A stretch of DNA of 20,201 bases from Spirochaetia bacterium. GTDB lineage: Bacteria; Spirochaetota; Spirochaetia; PWKH01. The DNA is taken from the NCBI GenBank assembly GCA_007128345.1, contig SKXS01000146.1, positions 1 to 20,201 on the forward strand, written 5' to 3'. Of the stretch, positions 7,146-14,542 are shown one piece after another (within the stretch, counting starts at the first letter, position 1; every line of letters begins with the position of its first letter). The position numbers and the translations under genes were made by a program. The notes below the pieces were generated by a model. It did no database searches, was not told where the DNA came from, and saw only the letters and a list, made by a program, of their open reading frames with translations.

Positions 7146-8628
7146 CTTGAAGCACCTTGATGCTGAAGCAAAGAAGCTGATGATGGAACTGGAAGGCAAG
7201 ACCCTCAAGCCCCGTGAGCGGGCGGCGATCCCGCCTCAGGAGATGCCTGCCCAGGATGCTCAGAAGAGGATAGGGAACATGAATGAAGTTGCCCGGGGCT
7301 ATACGGAGGCCCAGGTGCGGCTTGAATCCATGCGGTGCCTCCAGTGCAAGAATGCCCCGTGCATAAAGGGGTGTCCGGTGGAGATAGACATACCCAGGTT
7401 CATTAAGCATGCAGAGGACGGGAAATTTGCCGAATCCCTTGCGGTGATCAAGGAGAGCAGTCTTCTCCCCGCCATATGCGGGCGTGTCTGCCCGCAGGAG
7501 ACCCAGTGCCAGGAATTCTGCACAGTGGGCAAGATGCTGAAGGATGTGAACAAGGCGGTATCCATCGGCCGCATTGAGCGGTATGTGGCGGATGTGGAGC
7601 TGCATGGCGGCAATCCGATCATGCCTGAAGTTGCTTCCCCCACCGGAAAGCGTGTCGCTATTGTAGGATCGGGGCCTGCGGGCATCACCGCAGCTGCCGA
7701 CATCAGGAAGGCCGGCCATGAGGTCACCATATTTGAAGCGTTCCACAAACCCGGCGGCGTGATGGTCTACGGGATACCTGAGTTCAGGCTGCCCAAGGCA
7801 ATTGTTGAGTACGAAATCAACAACCTGAAGCAGATGGGTGTGGAGATTAAGACCAATTTCCTGGTTGGGCGCACCCGGAAGCTGCGCGATCTGATAGACA
7901 AGGACGGCTATAATGCGGTCTTTATCGGGTCAGGCGCAGGGCTGCCTAAGTTCATGCACATAGAGGGAGAAAACCTCATCGGGGTGCTGAGCGCTAATGA
8001 GTACCTCACCCGTAGCAACCTCATGAAAGCCTATAACCGGGAACATGCCCATACCCCCATCTTCGTTTCACGGGTGGTGGGGGTGCTGGGGGGCGGGAAC
8101 GTCGCCATGGACGCCGCACGCACCGCTGTGCGCCTCGGAGCAGAAAAGGTCTATGTGGTATACCGCCGGACCGAGAAGGAGATGCCCGCGCGGGTTGAAG
8201 AGGTAGCCCATGCCAAGGAGGAGGGGGTGGAGTTTCTTCTGCTCCAGAGCCCCAAGCGTATCCTTGGCAACGAGAAACAGCAGGTCCGGGCCATGGAAGT
8301 GCTCTCCTACAAGCTGGGTGAACCCGATGACTCCGGCAGGCGGAGGCCGATAGCCATAGAGGGGAGCGAGCGGGAACTGCCCGTGGATACCGTGATTGTA
8401 TCCATTGGAAATGATTCCAATCCGCTGCTTGAGAAGACCACCGAAGGACTGGCCACAAACAAGTGGGGCAACATCATCATCAATGATGACTGCAGCACCT
8501 CCATCGACCGTATCTACGCAGGAGGCGACATCGTCCTCGGAGCAGCGACGGTCATCCTGGCTATGGGGCAGGGGAGAAAGGCCGCGGCTTCCATTAATGC
8601 GCTGCTGGCATCGGAGTCTGGAGACTGA
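7138..8628 (+). CDS. nfnB: NfnB: large subunit of NfnAB (glutamate synthase small-subunit family)
   Basis: A 496-residue flavoprotein of the GltD-like family. The N-terminal domain has two Cys sets, C67/C70/C75/C79 (CLQCKNAPCIKGC) and C114/C118/C124/C128, which bind two [4Fe-4S] clusters. An FAD dinucleotide fold follows (VGSGPAG at 176-182), then a second nucleotide fold with VLGGGNVAMDAAR for NADP(H), and a C-terminal YAGGDIVLGAATVILAMGQG flavin loop. The pairing with nfnA, rather than with a large glutamate synthase subunit, points to the bifurcating NfnAB transhydrogenase rather than glutamate synthesis. The start at 7138 follows GAGGAGG and lies inside the end of nfnA; the frame extends a few codons further upstream without a better site. 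Stand-alone NADPH-dependent glutamate synthase is the usual, less specific label. Confidence 0.9.
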   Translation: MHDLKHLDAEAKKLMMELEGKTLKPRERAAIPPQEMPAQDAQKRIGNMNEVARGYTEAQVRLESMRCLQCKNAPCIKGCPVEIDIPRFIKHAEDGKFAESLAVIKESSLLPAICGRVCPQETQCQEFCTVGKMLKDVNKAVSIGRIERYVADVELHGGNPIMPEVASPTGKRVAIVGSGPAGITAAADIRKAGHEVTIFEAFHKPGGVMVYGIPEFRLPKAIVEYEINNLKQMGVEIKTNFLVGRTRKLRDLIDKDGYNAVFIGSGAGLPKFMHIEGENLIGVLSANEYLTRSNLMKAYNREHAHTPIFVSRVVGVLGGGNVAMDAARTAVRLGAEKVYVVYRRTEKEMPARVEEVAHAKEEGVEFLLLQSPKRILGNEKQQVRAMEVLSYKLGEPDDSGRRRPIAIEGSERELPVDTVIVSIGNDSNPLLEKTTEGLATNKWGNIIINDDCSTSIDRIYAGGDIVLGAATVILAMGQGRKAAASINALLASESGD

Positions 8629-8632
8629 TGAA

Positions 8633-8661
8633 TTGCATAACTTCTGCGGATTTTGTATACT
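8633..8661 (+). promoter_or_regulatory. Promoter for the EIIA-Ntr-like gene
   Basis: TTGCAT at 8633-8638, a 17-bp spacer and TATACT at 8656-8661 lie directly after nfnB. The predicted start near 8668 leaves a leader of about 15 nt with an AGGA site before the GTG at 8683. Confidence 0.5.
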
Positions 8662-8682
8662 GGAGCATTGGTAGGAAATGAT

Positions 8683-9189
8683 GTGACTGACTATCATGAT
8701 GTAATATGCTGCATACATGAAACAGAAAAATTTGACGCAATCCGTGAAGTGGTCTACAGCTGTCCGGTCTTTTTCAGTCTGGATGACAAGGACCGCTTCA
8801 TTGATGCTGTGGTCAGGCGTGAGCAGATAGAGACTACCGGCATCGGCCGCGGGGTTGCCATCGCCCACGGAAAGATGCGCGATATTGACCGGGTCAAGGT
8901 TGCCCTGGGTATTTCTGCGAAGGGCGTGGATTTCCGGTCACCCGATGGTGAACTGGTGCACCTGCTGTTCGTCATCGGCAGCTCTCCCCTGCGCCAGGTT
9001 GAGTACCTAAAGACCCTCGCGTCAATCATGCGGTTTGTAAAGCACAAAACTGTTCGGAGAGAACTCATTCGTCATGCGTCGCAGATCGACTTCAGCGATG
9101 AACGGGAAGAGGAGTGCCTGAATTTCATCAACCTGATGGCTGGCCAGCATTTTGCTGCGTTTTTTGATACAAAATTCCGGAGTCACTGA
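8683..9189 (+). CDS. PTS EIIA-type (PtsN / EIIA-Ntr-like) protein
   Basis: A 168-residue EIIA domain of the mannitol/fructose/Ntr class. The phosphorylation site is TTGIGRGVAIAHGK, with H62 where PtsN proteins have TGIGxGxAIPHGK. The following ALGISAKGVDF and LVHLLFVIGS strands are also family-typical. These proteins accept phosphate from HPr, and EIIA-Ntr forms mainly regulate nitrogen, potassium or carbon responses. No EIIB or EIIC domain is attached or nearby, which favours regulation over sugar uptake. I chose GTG at 8683, with AGGA 6 nt upstream and downstream of the promoter; a TTG at 8653 lies before the -10 box and so cannot be used from it. The last 62 bp overlap the convergent cyclo-ligase gene. 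Confidence 0.85.
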   Translation: MTDYHDVICCIHETEKFDAIREVVYSCPVFFSLDDKDRFIDAVVRREQIETTGIGRGVAIAHGKMRDIDRVKVALGISAKGVDFRSPDGELVHLLFVIGSSPLRQVEYLKTLASIMRFVKHKTVRRELIRHASQIDFSDEREEECLNFINLMAGQHFAAFFDTKFRSH

Positions 9190-9751
9190 TCAGCGCCCGT
9201 ACTCGTTTATCAGAACTATGTGCAGATACCTGTGCCACCACCTGCTCCTGGAAGCAGATGCCCAGGGTGTGCAGGAATGCCTCATAGGTATCAATATATC
9301 GGTCGTAGTACCCCTTTCCCCTGCCGAGGCGGTTCCCCTGGGTGTCAAAGGCAACTCCCGGCACGAGCATGAGGCTTACCAGATGTCCTGAAGGCCTGAT
9401 GACAGGCAGTGACGCAAGGGGTTGGGAGAATCCGTACTTGTGGGGCTCCAGCAGTTCCATGATCTCCGAACGGTTCTTGTTTCCCGGCGGGAGCACGTGG
9501 AATTCCATTGAACTACCGGAGACCCGAGGAAGTGCCGTAAGCTTCCCCTCCTGAAGAGCCTGCACGATAATGGGAAACGTATCAGGTTCAGTATCCATGG
9601 ATACATGGACAAGGATGAGACTTGCCCGCTTCCAGACGGGGTAGGCGAGGACTTTCCTGAAGAGCTGCCGGCTTTTCTGCTGCCTGGTTTCACTGGACAG
9701 CATACTGAGCTGCACCTGCATGTCATTTCTCAGGTCACGCTTCTCCTTCAT
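9128..9751 (-). CDS. 5-formyltetrahydrofolate cyclo-ligase (MTHFS)
   Basis: A protein of about 207 residues that converts 5-formyl-THF to 5,10-methenyl-THF using ATP, recycling a dead-end folate. The signature PGVAFDTQGNRLGRGKGYYD, with its phosphate-binding glycines and basic residues, is complete. The N-terminal MKEKRDLRNDM matches the basic start of relatives. I prefer ATG at 9751 on family length. GTG at 9769 is an in-frame alternative with no Shine-Dalgarno, but it lies at the predicted transcription start. The C-terminus continues about 18 residues past the usual last strand, and this tail is read through the end of the EIIA-Ntr-like gene (62-bp convergent overlap). It supports one-carbon metabolism together with def and fmt downstream, though not as part of their operon. 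Confidence 0.92.
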   Translation of the reverse strand: MKEKRDLRNDMQVQLSMLSSETRQQKSRQLFRKVLAYPVWKRASLILVHVSMDTEPDTFPIIVQALQEGKLTALPRVSGSSMEFHVLPPGNKNRSEIMELLEPHKYGFSQPLASLPVIRPSGHLVSLMLVPGVAFDTQGNRLGRGKGYYDRYIDTYEAFLHTLGICFQEQVVAQVSAHSSDKRVRALISDSGILYQKTQQNAGQPSG

Positions 9752-9776
9752 GATATTGGGGGTATTCACATATGAA

Positions 9777-9805
9777 AGTATACGCTGAGCCGGCTGGTGT
9801 TGAAA
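9777..9805 (-). promoter_or_regulatory. Candidate promoter for the cyclo-ligase gene
   Basis: On the minus strand TTTCAA (9805-9800), a 17-bp spacer and TATACT (9782-9777). The -10 box is 5 of 6, the -35 weak. The start would fall at about 9770, one base before the in-frame GTG at 9769. Confidence 0.4.
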
Positions 9806-9825
9806 GGGGGTCTTCCCGAGAAAGT

Positions 9826-9854
9826 TTGTATTTTTTCCCGATCTCGTTTATAAT
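9826..9854 (+). promoter_or_regulatory. Promoter for glpK
   Basis: TTGTAT at 9826-9831, a 17-bp spacer and a perfect TATAAT at 9849-9854. The predicted start near 9861 gives a leader of about 46 nt. This is one of the clearest promoters in the window. Confidence 0.65.
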
Positions 9855-9859
9855 TGCTT

Positions 9860-9869
9860 AACGTTCGTA
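9860..9869 (+). promoter_or_regulatory. Possible GlpR-like (DeoR family) half-site
   Basis: AACGTTCGTA matches the E. coli GlpR half-site pattern WATKYTCGWW, as I remember it, at 9 of 10 positions. It lies on the predicted glpK transcription start, a good place for repression. Only one convincing half is visible, and no regulator gene is nearby. Confidence 0.2.
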
Positions 9870-9906
9870 ACTCACACGCTTTTTTAGTATGCCAAGGAGT
9901 AGACAG

Positions 9907-11412
9907 ATGTACATCGGATCAATCGACCAGGGAACCACCAGCACGAGATTTATGCTGTTTGACGAACAGGGAGTCAGCGTCGCGTCATCTCAGCTTGAAC
10001 ATCGTCAGCGCTACCCGAAACCGGGGTGGGTGGAGCACGATGCCGTGGAGATCTGGGAGAAGACCCAAACGGTCATCATGAACGTCATCAGGGAGTCGGG
10101 CATCAGGCCTGATGAGATCGCAGGCATCGGCATCACCAACCAGCGCGAGACCATTGTTGTCTGGGACCCCGCGACGGGTAAACCCCTGCACCATGCCATC
10201 GTGTGGCAGGACCTGCGGGGATCTGACTTCATTGATTCCCGCATCAGTAACGGCGGCATTGATCAGCTGAGGGAATCCACCGGCCTGCCATTGAGCCCCT
10301 ACTTTTCCGGGTCAAAGATCAGATGGATGGTTGACCATGTGGAGGGAATCTCACATGCCGTAACGCAAGGAAAGGCATATATCGGCACAATTGACTCCTG
10401 GCTGATCTGGAACCTCACCGGCGGAGTGGACGGAGGGGTCTTTGTGACCGATGTGACCAATGCCTCGCGATACCTCATGATGGATATCGAAAAGTTCCAG
10501 TGGGACCAGGGACTGGTAGAGTACTTCGGTGCGGAGGTCTCATGCCTCCCGGAAATACGGTCATCATTTCATGACAGCTACGGGAAGACCACCAAGGAAG
10601 GACCATTCAAGGCTGAAATCCCTCTCTGCGGCATTCTTGGAGACCAGCAGGCAGCCCTTTTCGGGCAGGCATGCTTCAGTCGGGGGCAGGGGAAGAATAC
10701 CTACGGGACCGGCTGCTTCCTCCTGGTCAATACAGGAGAGCGATTGAGCGTATCCCGCCACGGACTGCTTACCACTCCGGCGTACCGCAGCGGCAGCGAT
10801 GCGCCTGTGTATGCCCTTGAGGGCTCCATCGCCGTTTCGGGATCCCTGGTGCAGTGGATGCGGGACAGCATCGGACTGGTGGACAGCGCACCTGAAATTG
10901 ACCGGATGGCTGAATCTGTGGATGACAACGGCGGAGTCTATTTTGTGCCTGCATTTTCCGGCCTTTTTGCCCCCTACTGGGATTCCAGTGCCCGGGGCAC
11001 CATAACCGGACTCACGGGATACGCCAAAGCCGGACATCTGGCAAGGGCGGTCCTGGAAGCGACTGCGTACCAGACCAGGGATATCTTTGATGCCATGGAG
11101 AAGGATTCAGGCGTTCCCATCGAGGAACTGAAGGTGGACGGCGGCATGTCTAAGAGCGATGTCCTGATGAAGTTCCAGTCCGACATCCTCCAAGTGCCGG
11201 TCATCAGGCCGGTCATCCGTGAAACCACCGCCTTAGGGGCTGCATACGCCGCAGGATTGTCCGTAGGATTCTGGAACTCTCTGGACGATCTAGCCTCGTT
11301 ATGGAAAGAGGATACGAGGTGGGAGCCGGATATGGACGAAGAGACCCGTAAGGAGAAGCTTCGTATGTGGAAGAAGGCGGTCGAGCGGAGTAGAGGCTGG
11401 ACTGATGCCTAG
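9907..11412 (+). CDS. glpK: Glycerol kinase
   Basis: A 501-residue FGGY-family kinase, normal length for GlpK, which phosphorylates glycerol to glycerol-3-phosphate. Visible are the phosphate-1 loop SIDQGTTSTRF (5-15), TNQRET (R80, E81) and VWQD for glycerol contact, DVTNASRYLM with the base Asp region, GDQQAALFGQ, the ATP-site GTGCF, and LKVDGGMSKSD near the C-terminus. The start at 9907 follows CAAGGAG and begins MYIGSIDQGT; another ATG six codons upstream would put that site inside the gene. It is followed after 18 bp by a cardiolipin synthase gene, so the pair can feed glycerol into glycerol-3-phosphate and phospholipid. A GlpR-like half-site sits on the transcription start. Confidence 0.97.
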   Translation: MYIGSIDQGTTSTRFMLFDEQGVSVASSQLEHRQRYPKPGWVEHDAVEIWEKTQTVIMNVIRESGIRPDEIAGIGITNQRETIVVWDPATGKPLHHAIVWQDLRGSDFIDSRISNGGIDQLRESTGLPLSPYFSGSKIRWMVDHVEGISHAVTQGKAYIGTIDSWLIWNLTGGVDGGVFVTDVTNASRYLMMDIEKFQWDQGLVEYFGAEVSCLPEIRSSFHDSYGKTTKEGPFKAEIPLCGILGDQQAALFGQACFSRGQGKNTYGTGCFLLVNTGERLSVSRHGLLTTPAYRSGSDAPVYALEGSIAVSGSLVQWMRDSIGLVDSAPEIDRMAESVDDNGGVYFVPAFSGLFAPYWDSSARGTITGLTGYAKAGHLARAVLEATAYQTRDIFDAMEKDSGVPIEELKVDGGMSKSDVLMKFQSDILQVPVIRPVIRETTALGAAYAAGLSVGFWNSLDDLASLWKEDTRWEPDMDEETRKEKLRMWKKAVERSRGWTDA

Positions 11413-11430
11413 ATCCGCACAGAGGTTTCT

Positions 11431-12912
11431 ATGTTCATCTCTTTCGGTACGGGCCAGATATCCAGTACAACCGTAGGTTTCATCCTGCACCTGGTTATAG
11501 CGCTTTTTCTCACTATACAGATTCTCCTTGACAACAAGATACCCCAGTCAGCCATCGCCTGGATTCTCACCCTCTTTCTGCTCCCCTTTGTGGGCGCAGC
11601 GTTTTATCTTTTCAGCGGGGTGAACTGGAAGCGGAGGAAAATTGTTGAACAGCGTCCTGAAGAGCTCTTCGGCCGGTATCTCAAGCCGGCTTTGGACCAC
11701 CAGCAGCAGTACATAGCCAAGGAGCATGCAAGGCTTGACAGCGATGTGGTGAAGACCCTCCACATGAATCTCTTCAACAGCAACGCGCTGATCACTGTCC
11801 ATAACGAGGTGGAGGTGTTCTTCAGCGGGGAACAGTGCTTTGACCGCCTGTTTAAGGACCTCAGGGCAGCCAGGGAGTCCATCCACCTTGAGTACTTCAT
11901 CTACCGGGATGACGAGGTGGGCTACGAACTCTACACGATCCTGGCGCAGAAAGTAAGTGAAGGAGTGGAGGTCCGCCTGCTTGTTGACGGATTCGGTTCC
12001 ATGTTCACCCTCTCGCCGCGCGGGAGGAGGGAGCTGCAGGAGGCCGGAGTCGAGGTGCGCACGTTTCTCAACCCGAAGAACATCATAGGTGCCTGGCTGA
12101 TCAACTACAGCAACCACCGCAAGATTGCCGTCATAGACGGTACAATTGCCTATATGGGCGGCATGAACATCGGCAGGGAGTATCTGGACGGGGGGACCCG
12201 GTTCAGCCACTGGCGGGATACCCATCTGCGCTTCACCGGGGAATCGACCGCACTGCTGCAGTCCACCTTTCTGGCGGACTGGATCAACAGCGGAGGCAAG
12301 GTGGACAAGCTGCACCGCTACTTTTCACTGCAGGAGACGGATGTGCCTGAAGAGGAGTTTCGTTACCTGCCTGCGCAGATCATATGCAGCGGACCGGATT
12401 CCACCTGGTACTCCGTCCAGCATCTCTACTTCAGCATCATCGCAAATGCCGACCGTACGGTGCTCATCCAGAGTCCCTACTTCGTGCCGGATGACGGAAT
12501 AAAGACCGCCCTGGAGACTGCGGCGCTCAGCGGTATTGACGTCCGGCTTATGATGGCCGGACTTCCTGACAAGCATATCCCCTTCTGGGCAGCCCAGACC
12601 TACTTCCCGTCGCTGCTGGAGGCTGGAGTAAAGATCTACCTGTACACCGGCGGGTTCTTCCACTCCAAGGTAGTTGCGGTGGATGATCTGATCGTCACCA
12701 CGGGCAGCTGCAACATGGATGTGCGGAGCTTCTTTCTGGACTATGAGGTGAATGCGGTCTTCTTCGATGAGGTGATGGGGAAGACGTTTGCTGACCAGTT
12801 TGCCCGCGATATGGAGCAGTGCACTGAGATGACCAAGGAGCTCTACCGTACAGTCAGCCTTCCCAGACAGCTGAGGAACTCCGTCTGCAGGATTTTCTCT
12901 CCGCTCTTGTGA
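11431..12912 (+). CDS. cls: Cardiolipin synthase (phospholipase D family)
   Basis: A 493-residue membrane enzyme that joins two phosphatidylglycerols into cardiolipin plus glycerol. Two N-terminal membrane segments (about 14-33 and 41-62) resemble the PLDc_N region. Two HKD motifs follow: NHRKIAVID (H229, K231, D236) with GGMNIG, and HSKVVAVDD (H411, K413, D418) with GSCNMD. This arrangement is typical of ClsA-type enzymes. The ATG at 11431 has AGAGG about 6 nt upstream. It lies 18 bp after glpK and probably shares its transcript. The promoter for the next gene begins inside its last codons: the -35 box TTGTGA contains the cls stop codon. Confidence 0.93.
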   Translation: MFISFGTGQISSTTVGFILHLVIALFLTIQILLDNKIPQSAIAWILTLFLLPFVGAAFYLFSGVNWKRRKIVEQRPEELFGRYLKPALDHQQQYIAKEHARLDSDVVKTLHMNLFNSNALITVHNEVEVFFSGEQCFDRLFKDLRAARESIHLEYFIYRDDEVGYELYTILAQKVSEGVEVRLLVDGFGSMFTLSPRGRRELQEAGVEVRTFLNPKNIIGAWLINYSNHRKIAVIDGTIAYMGGMNIGREYLDGGTRFSHWRDTHLRFTGESTALLQSTFLADWINSGGKVDKLHRYFSLQETDVPEEEFRYLPAQIICSGPDSTWYSVQHLYFSIIANADRTVLIQSPYFVPDDGIKTALETAALSGIDVRLMMAGLPDKHIPFWAAQTYFPSLLEAGVKIYLYTGGFFHSKVVAVDDLIVTTGSCNMDVRSFFLDYEVNAVFFDEVMGKTFADQFARDMEQCTEMTKELYRTVSLPRQLRNSVCRIFSPLL

Positions 12913-12935
12913 TAATCCCGGCTCCATTCTATAAT
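12907..12935 (+). promoter_or_regulatory. Promoter of the cdaA operon
   Basis: TTGTGA at 12907-12912, a 17-bp spacer and a perfect TATAAT at 12930-12935. The -35 box includes the stop codon of the cardiolipin synthase gene. The predicted start near 12942 leaves about 20 nt before cdaA, with its GAGGAG site. Confidence 0.65.
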
Positions 12936-12961
12936 ACGAAGCAATAAACGAGGAGCACTGC

Positions 12962-13777
12962 ATGGAATGGCTGAGCATGACCGGAACTGCGTGGGACATC
13001 ATTCGACCCGTCGCCGATATCCTCATTATCGCCTATATACTCTACCGGGTTTACCTGCTCATTGCCCAGACAAGGGCGGTTGAGCTCGTCAGGGTGCTCA
13101 TCTTCATGGGCAGTTTGTATGCGGCGGCCTACTTCCTGCAGCTGAGGACTTTGCTTTGGCTCTACCGTCACGCGACTCCCATCATCATCGTGGTGCTGGC
13201 GATCATCTACCAGCCTGAACTCAGGAGGGCATTTACCCGCATCGGGATGCGCTCTAGCAGGTTCTTCGGCATGGGGAGCAAGACCAGCGCCGAGCAGATA
13301 GATGTCGTACTCGGCGCTATGCAGGATCTCTCCAATAAGGGCAGGGGAGCTCTGGTGGTGTTCCCCCGTAAGATTCCCACCAGAGGCGTAATTGATTCAG
13401 GCACCCGCATCAATGCTGAGATTTCCGGATCTCTCCTGCGGTCAATGTTCGGGCATGACACCCCCCTCCATGACGGTGCGGTAATCATCCAGGACGGGAG
13501 GATCACCACTGCGGGATGCTTTCTTCCCATCAGCGAGCAGGCAGATATACGCAAAAGCTTCGGATCAAGACACCGCGCCGCACTGGGAATGGCCGAAGAG
13601 ACCGATGCGGTTGTCCTGGTGGTATCGGAGGAAACCGGAAGCATGTCCCTGGCATACAACGCAAACCTCTACTACGAGCTCTCTTTGGACGCCATCCGCA
13701 GAAGCCTGATTGCACTGCTCAACTACCAGGACATCAACCAGGAAGATGCGGAGGAGGTGCTTGATGAAGCTGAGTAA
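12962..13777 (+). CDS. cdaA: Diadenylate cyclase CdaA
   Basis: A 271-residue membrane-bound cyclase that makes c-di-AMP from two ATP. Three N-terminal membrane helices (about 13-35, 41-59, 71-83) precede the DisA-N domain, whose catalytic marks are intact: HDGAVII (D171-A173) and GSRHRAALG (R203-R205). The length and layout match CdaA rather than the DNA-binding DisA. c-di-AMP controls potassium and osmolyte transport and cell-wall homeostasis. GAGGAG precedes the ATG. The gene has a strong promoter of its own and overlaps the next gene, a YbbR-domain protein, by 14 bp; this cdaA-cdaR pairing is known from Firmicutes, where the partner modulates the cyclase. Confidence 0.95.
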   Translation: MEWLSMTGTAWDIIRPVADILIIAYILYRVYLLIAQTRAVELVRVLIFMGSLYAAAYFLQLRTLLWLYRHATPIIIVVLAIIYQPELRRAFTRIGMRSSRFFGMGSKTSAEQIDVVLGAMQDLSNKGRGALVVFPRKIPTRGVIDSGTRINAEISGSLLRSMFGHDTPLHDGAVIIQDGRITTAGCFLPISEQADIRKSFGSRHRAALGMAEETDAVVLVVSEETGSMSLAYNANLYYELSLDAIRRSLIALLNYQDINQEDAEEVLDEAE

Positions 13778-14174
13778 ACTGCTCCAGTCACTGGTCAGGA
13801 ACTGGCCGGTCAAAGTCCTGTCACTGATTATTGCCATGTTCCTTTTCTACCTCTCAGGTACTATGGGTATGGATGAGCGACAGCTGCTCAGTGAGGCGGA
13901 ACTGATTATACCGCGGCACCTTGAGCTTGCAGTAAACGTGGACCGTGAAGTGCTGGTAACCCTTCGTGGTCCCCTTGAGGAGATCTACAAGGTGTTTCCT
14001 GACCAGCTGCGCATCACAGCTGACTTCAGTCATGCGCAGGGACCGGGAACCTACTCAGCATATATGAAGCTCCGGGATATACATACGCTGCAGCATATAA
14101 CACCTCTGGAGGTGAACTTTTCTCCCAAACGCATAACCATTGAGCTTGCTGAGGCATCGGGAGGCGGTTTGTGA
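13764..14174 (+). CDS. YbbR-domain protein, short CdaR-like partner of CdaA
   Basis: A 136-residue protein with an N-terminal membrane anchor (about 15-32, within NWPVKVLSLIIAMFLFYL, the usual YbbR start) and one YbbR-like domain outside the membrane (VDREVLVTLRGPLEEI and the following strands, to PKRITIELA). Firmicute CdaR usually carries three or four such domains, so this is a minimal version. By position and domain it should contact CdaA and tune c-di-AMP production; this is inferred. GGAGGAGGTG precedes the ATG at 13764, which lies inside the end of cdaA. Its stop overlaps the acpS GTG as GTGA, so translation of the three genes is probably linked. Confidence 0.85.
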   Translation: MKLSKLLQSLVRNWPVKVLSLIIAMFLFYLSGTMGMDERQLLSEAELIIPRHLELAVNVDREVLVTLRGPLEEIYKVFPDQLRITADFSHAQGPGTYSAYMKLRDIHTLQHITPLEVNFSPKRITIELAEASGGGL

Positions 14175-14542
14175 TTATCGGCATAGGAATCGATATTGTT
14201 GAAGTGGCACGGATGGATACTGCAGAAGGTTTTCTGTCGCGCATTTTGCATCCTGATGAATTTGCCTATGTGACTTCTTCCGGTGAGCTCACGGCAGTCC
14301 TTGCTGCCGCCAGATTTGCCGCCAAGGAAGCCCTGGGGAAAGCCCTGGGGGTCGGATTGCGGGGGTTCAGCCTGAAGGACGTACGGGTGGTTCACCGTGA
14401 CGGGGGAAAGCCCGACCTGGTCCTGGAGGGGAAAGCCCTGGAGCTGTTCCGGTCATCGGGCGGAACGAGGGTGCACCTCTCGCTCTCCCATGAACGCCAC
14501 TATGCATCAGCTGTGGTGATCATTGAAGGGGATCACCGCTGA
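14171..14542 (+). CDS. acpS: Holo-[acyl-carrier-protein] synthase
   Basis: A 123-residue 4'-phosphopantetheinyl transferase that moves the phosphopantetheine arm from CoA to apo-ACP. The magnesium-binding marks are GIGIDIVEVAR (D8) and RFAAKEALGKALG (E53); the late SLSHERHYASA is also typical. It starts with GTG at 14171, preceded by GGGAGG, and overlaps the YbbR gene stop by 4 nt. Its own stop shares one base with the truA ATG (TGATG). The length is normal. Its place between c-di-AMP and tRNA-modification genes has no obvious functional link. Confidence 0.95.
   Translation: MIIGIGIDIVEVARMDTAEGFLSRILHPDEFAYVTSSGELTAVLAAARFAAKEALGKALGVGLRGFSLKDVRVVHRDGGKPDLVLEGKALELFRSSGGTRVHLSLSHERHYASAVVIIEGDHR

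Noticed and set aside
6270..7746. Long minus-strand open frames (about 230-280 codons) opposite nfnA and nfnB
   Set aside because: They mirror the codon bias of the plus-strand genes, resemble no family and lie wholly inside two genes with complete motifs.
8068..8868. 266-codon minus-strand frame opposite the end of nfnB and its neighbour
   Set aside because: Its peptide looks like out-of-frame translation, and it crosses the promoter and start of the EIIA-Ntr-like gene.
11548..13026. Two minus-strand frames of 255 and 233 codons opposite cls
   Set aside because: Both are antisense to conserved HKD-motif sequence and have no recognisable domains.
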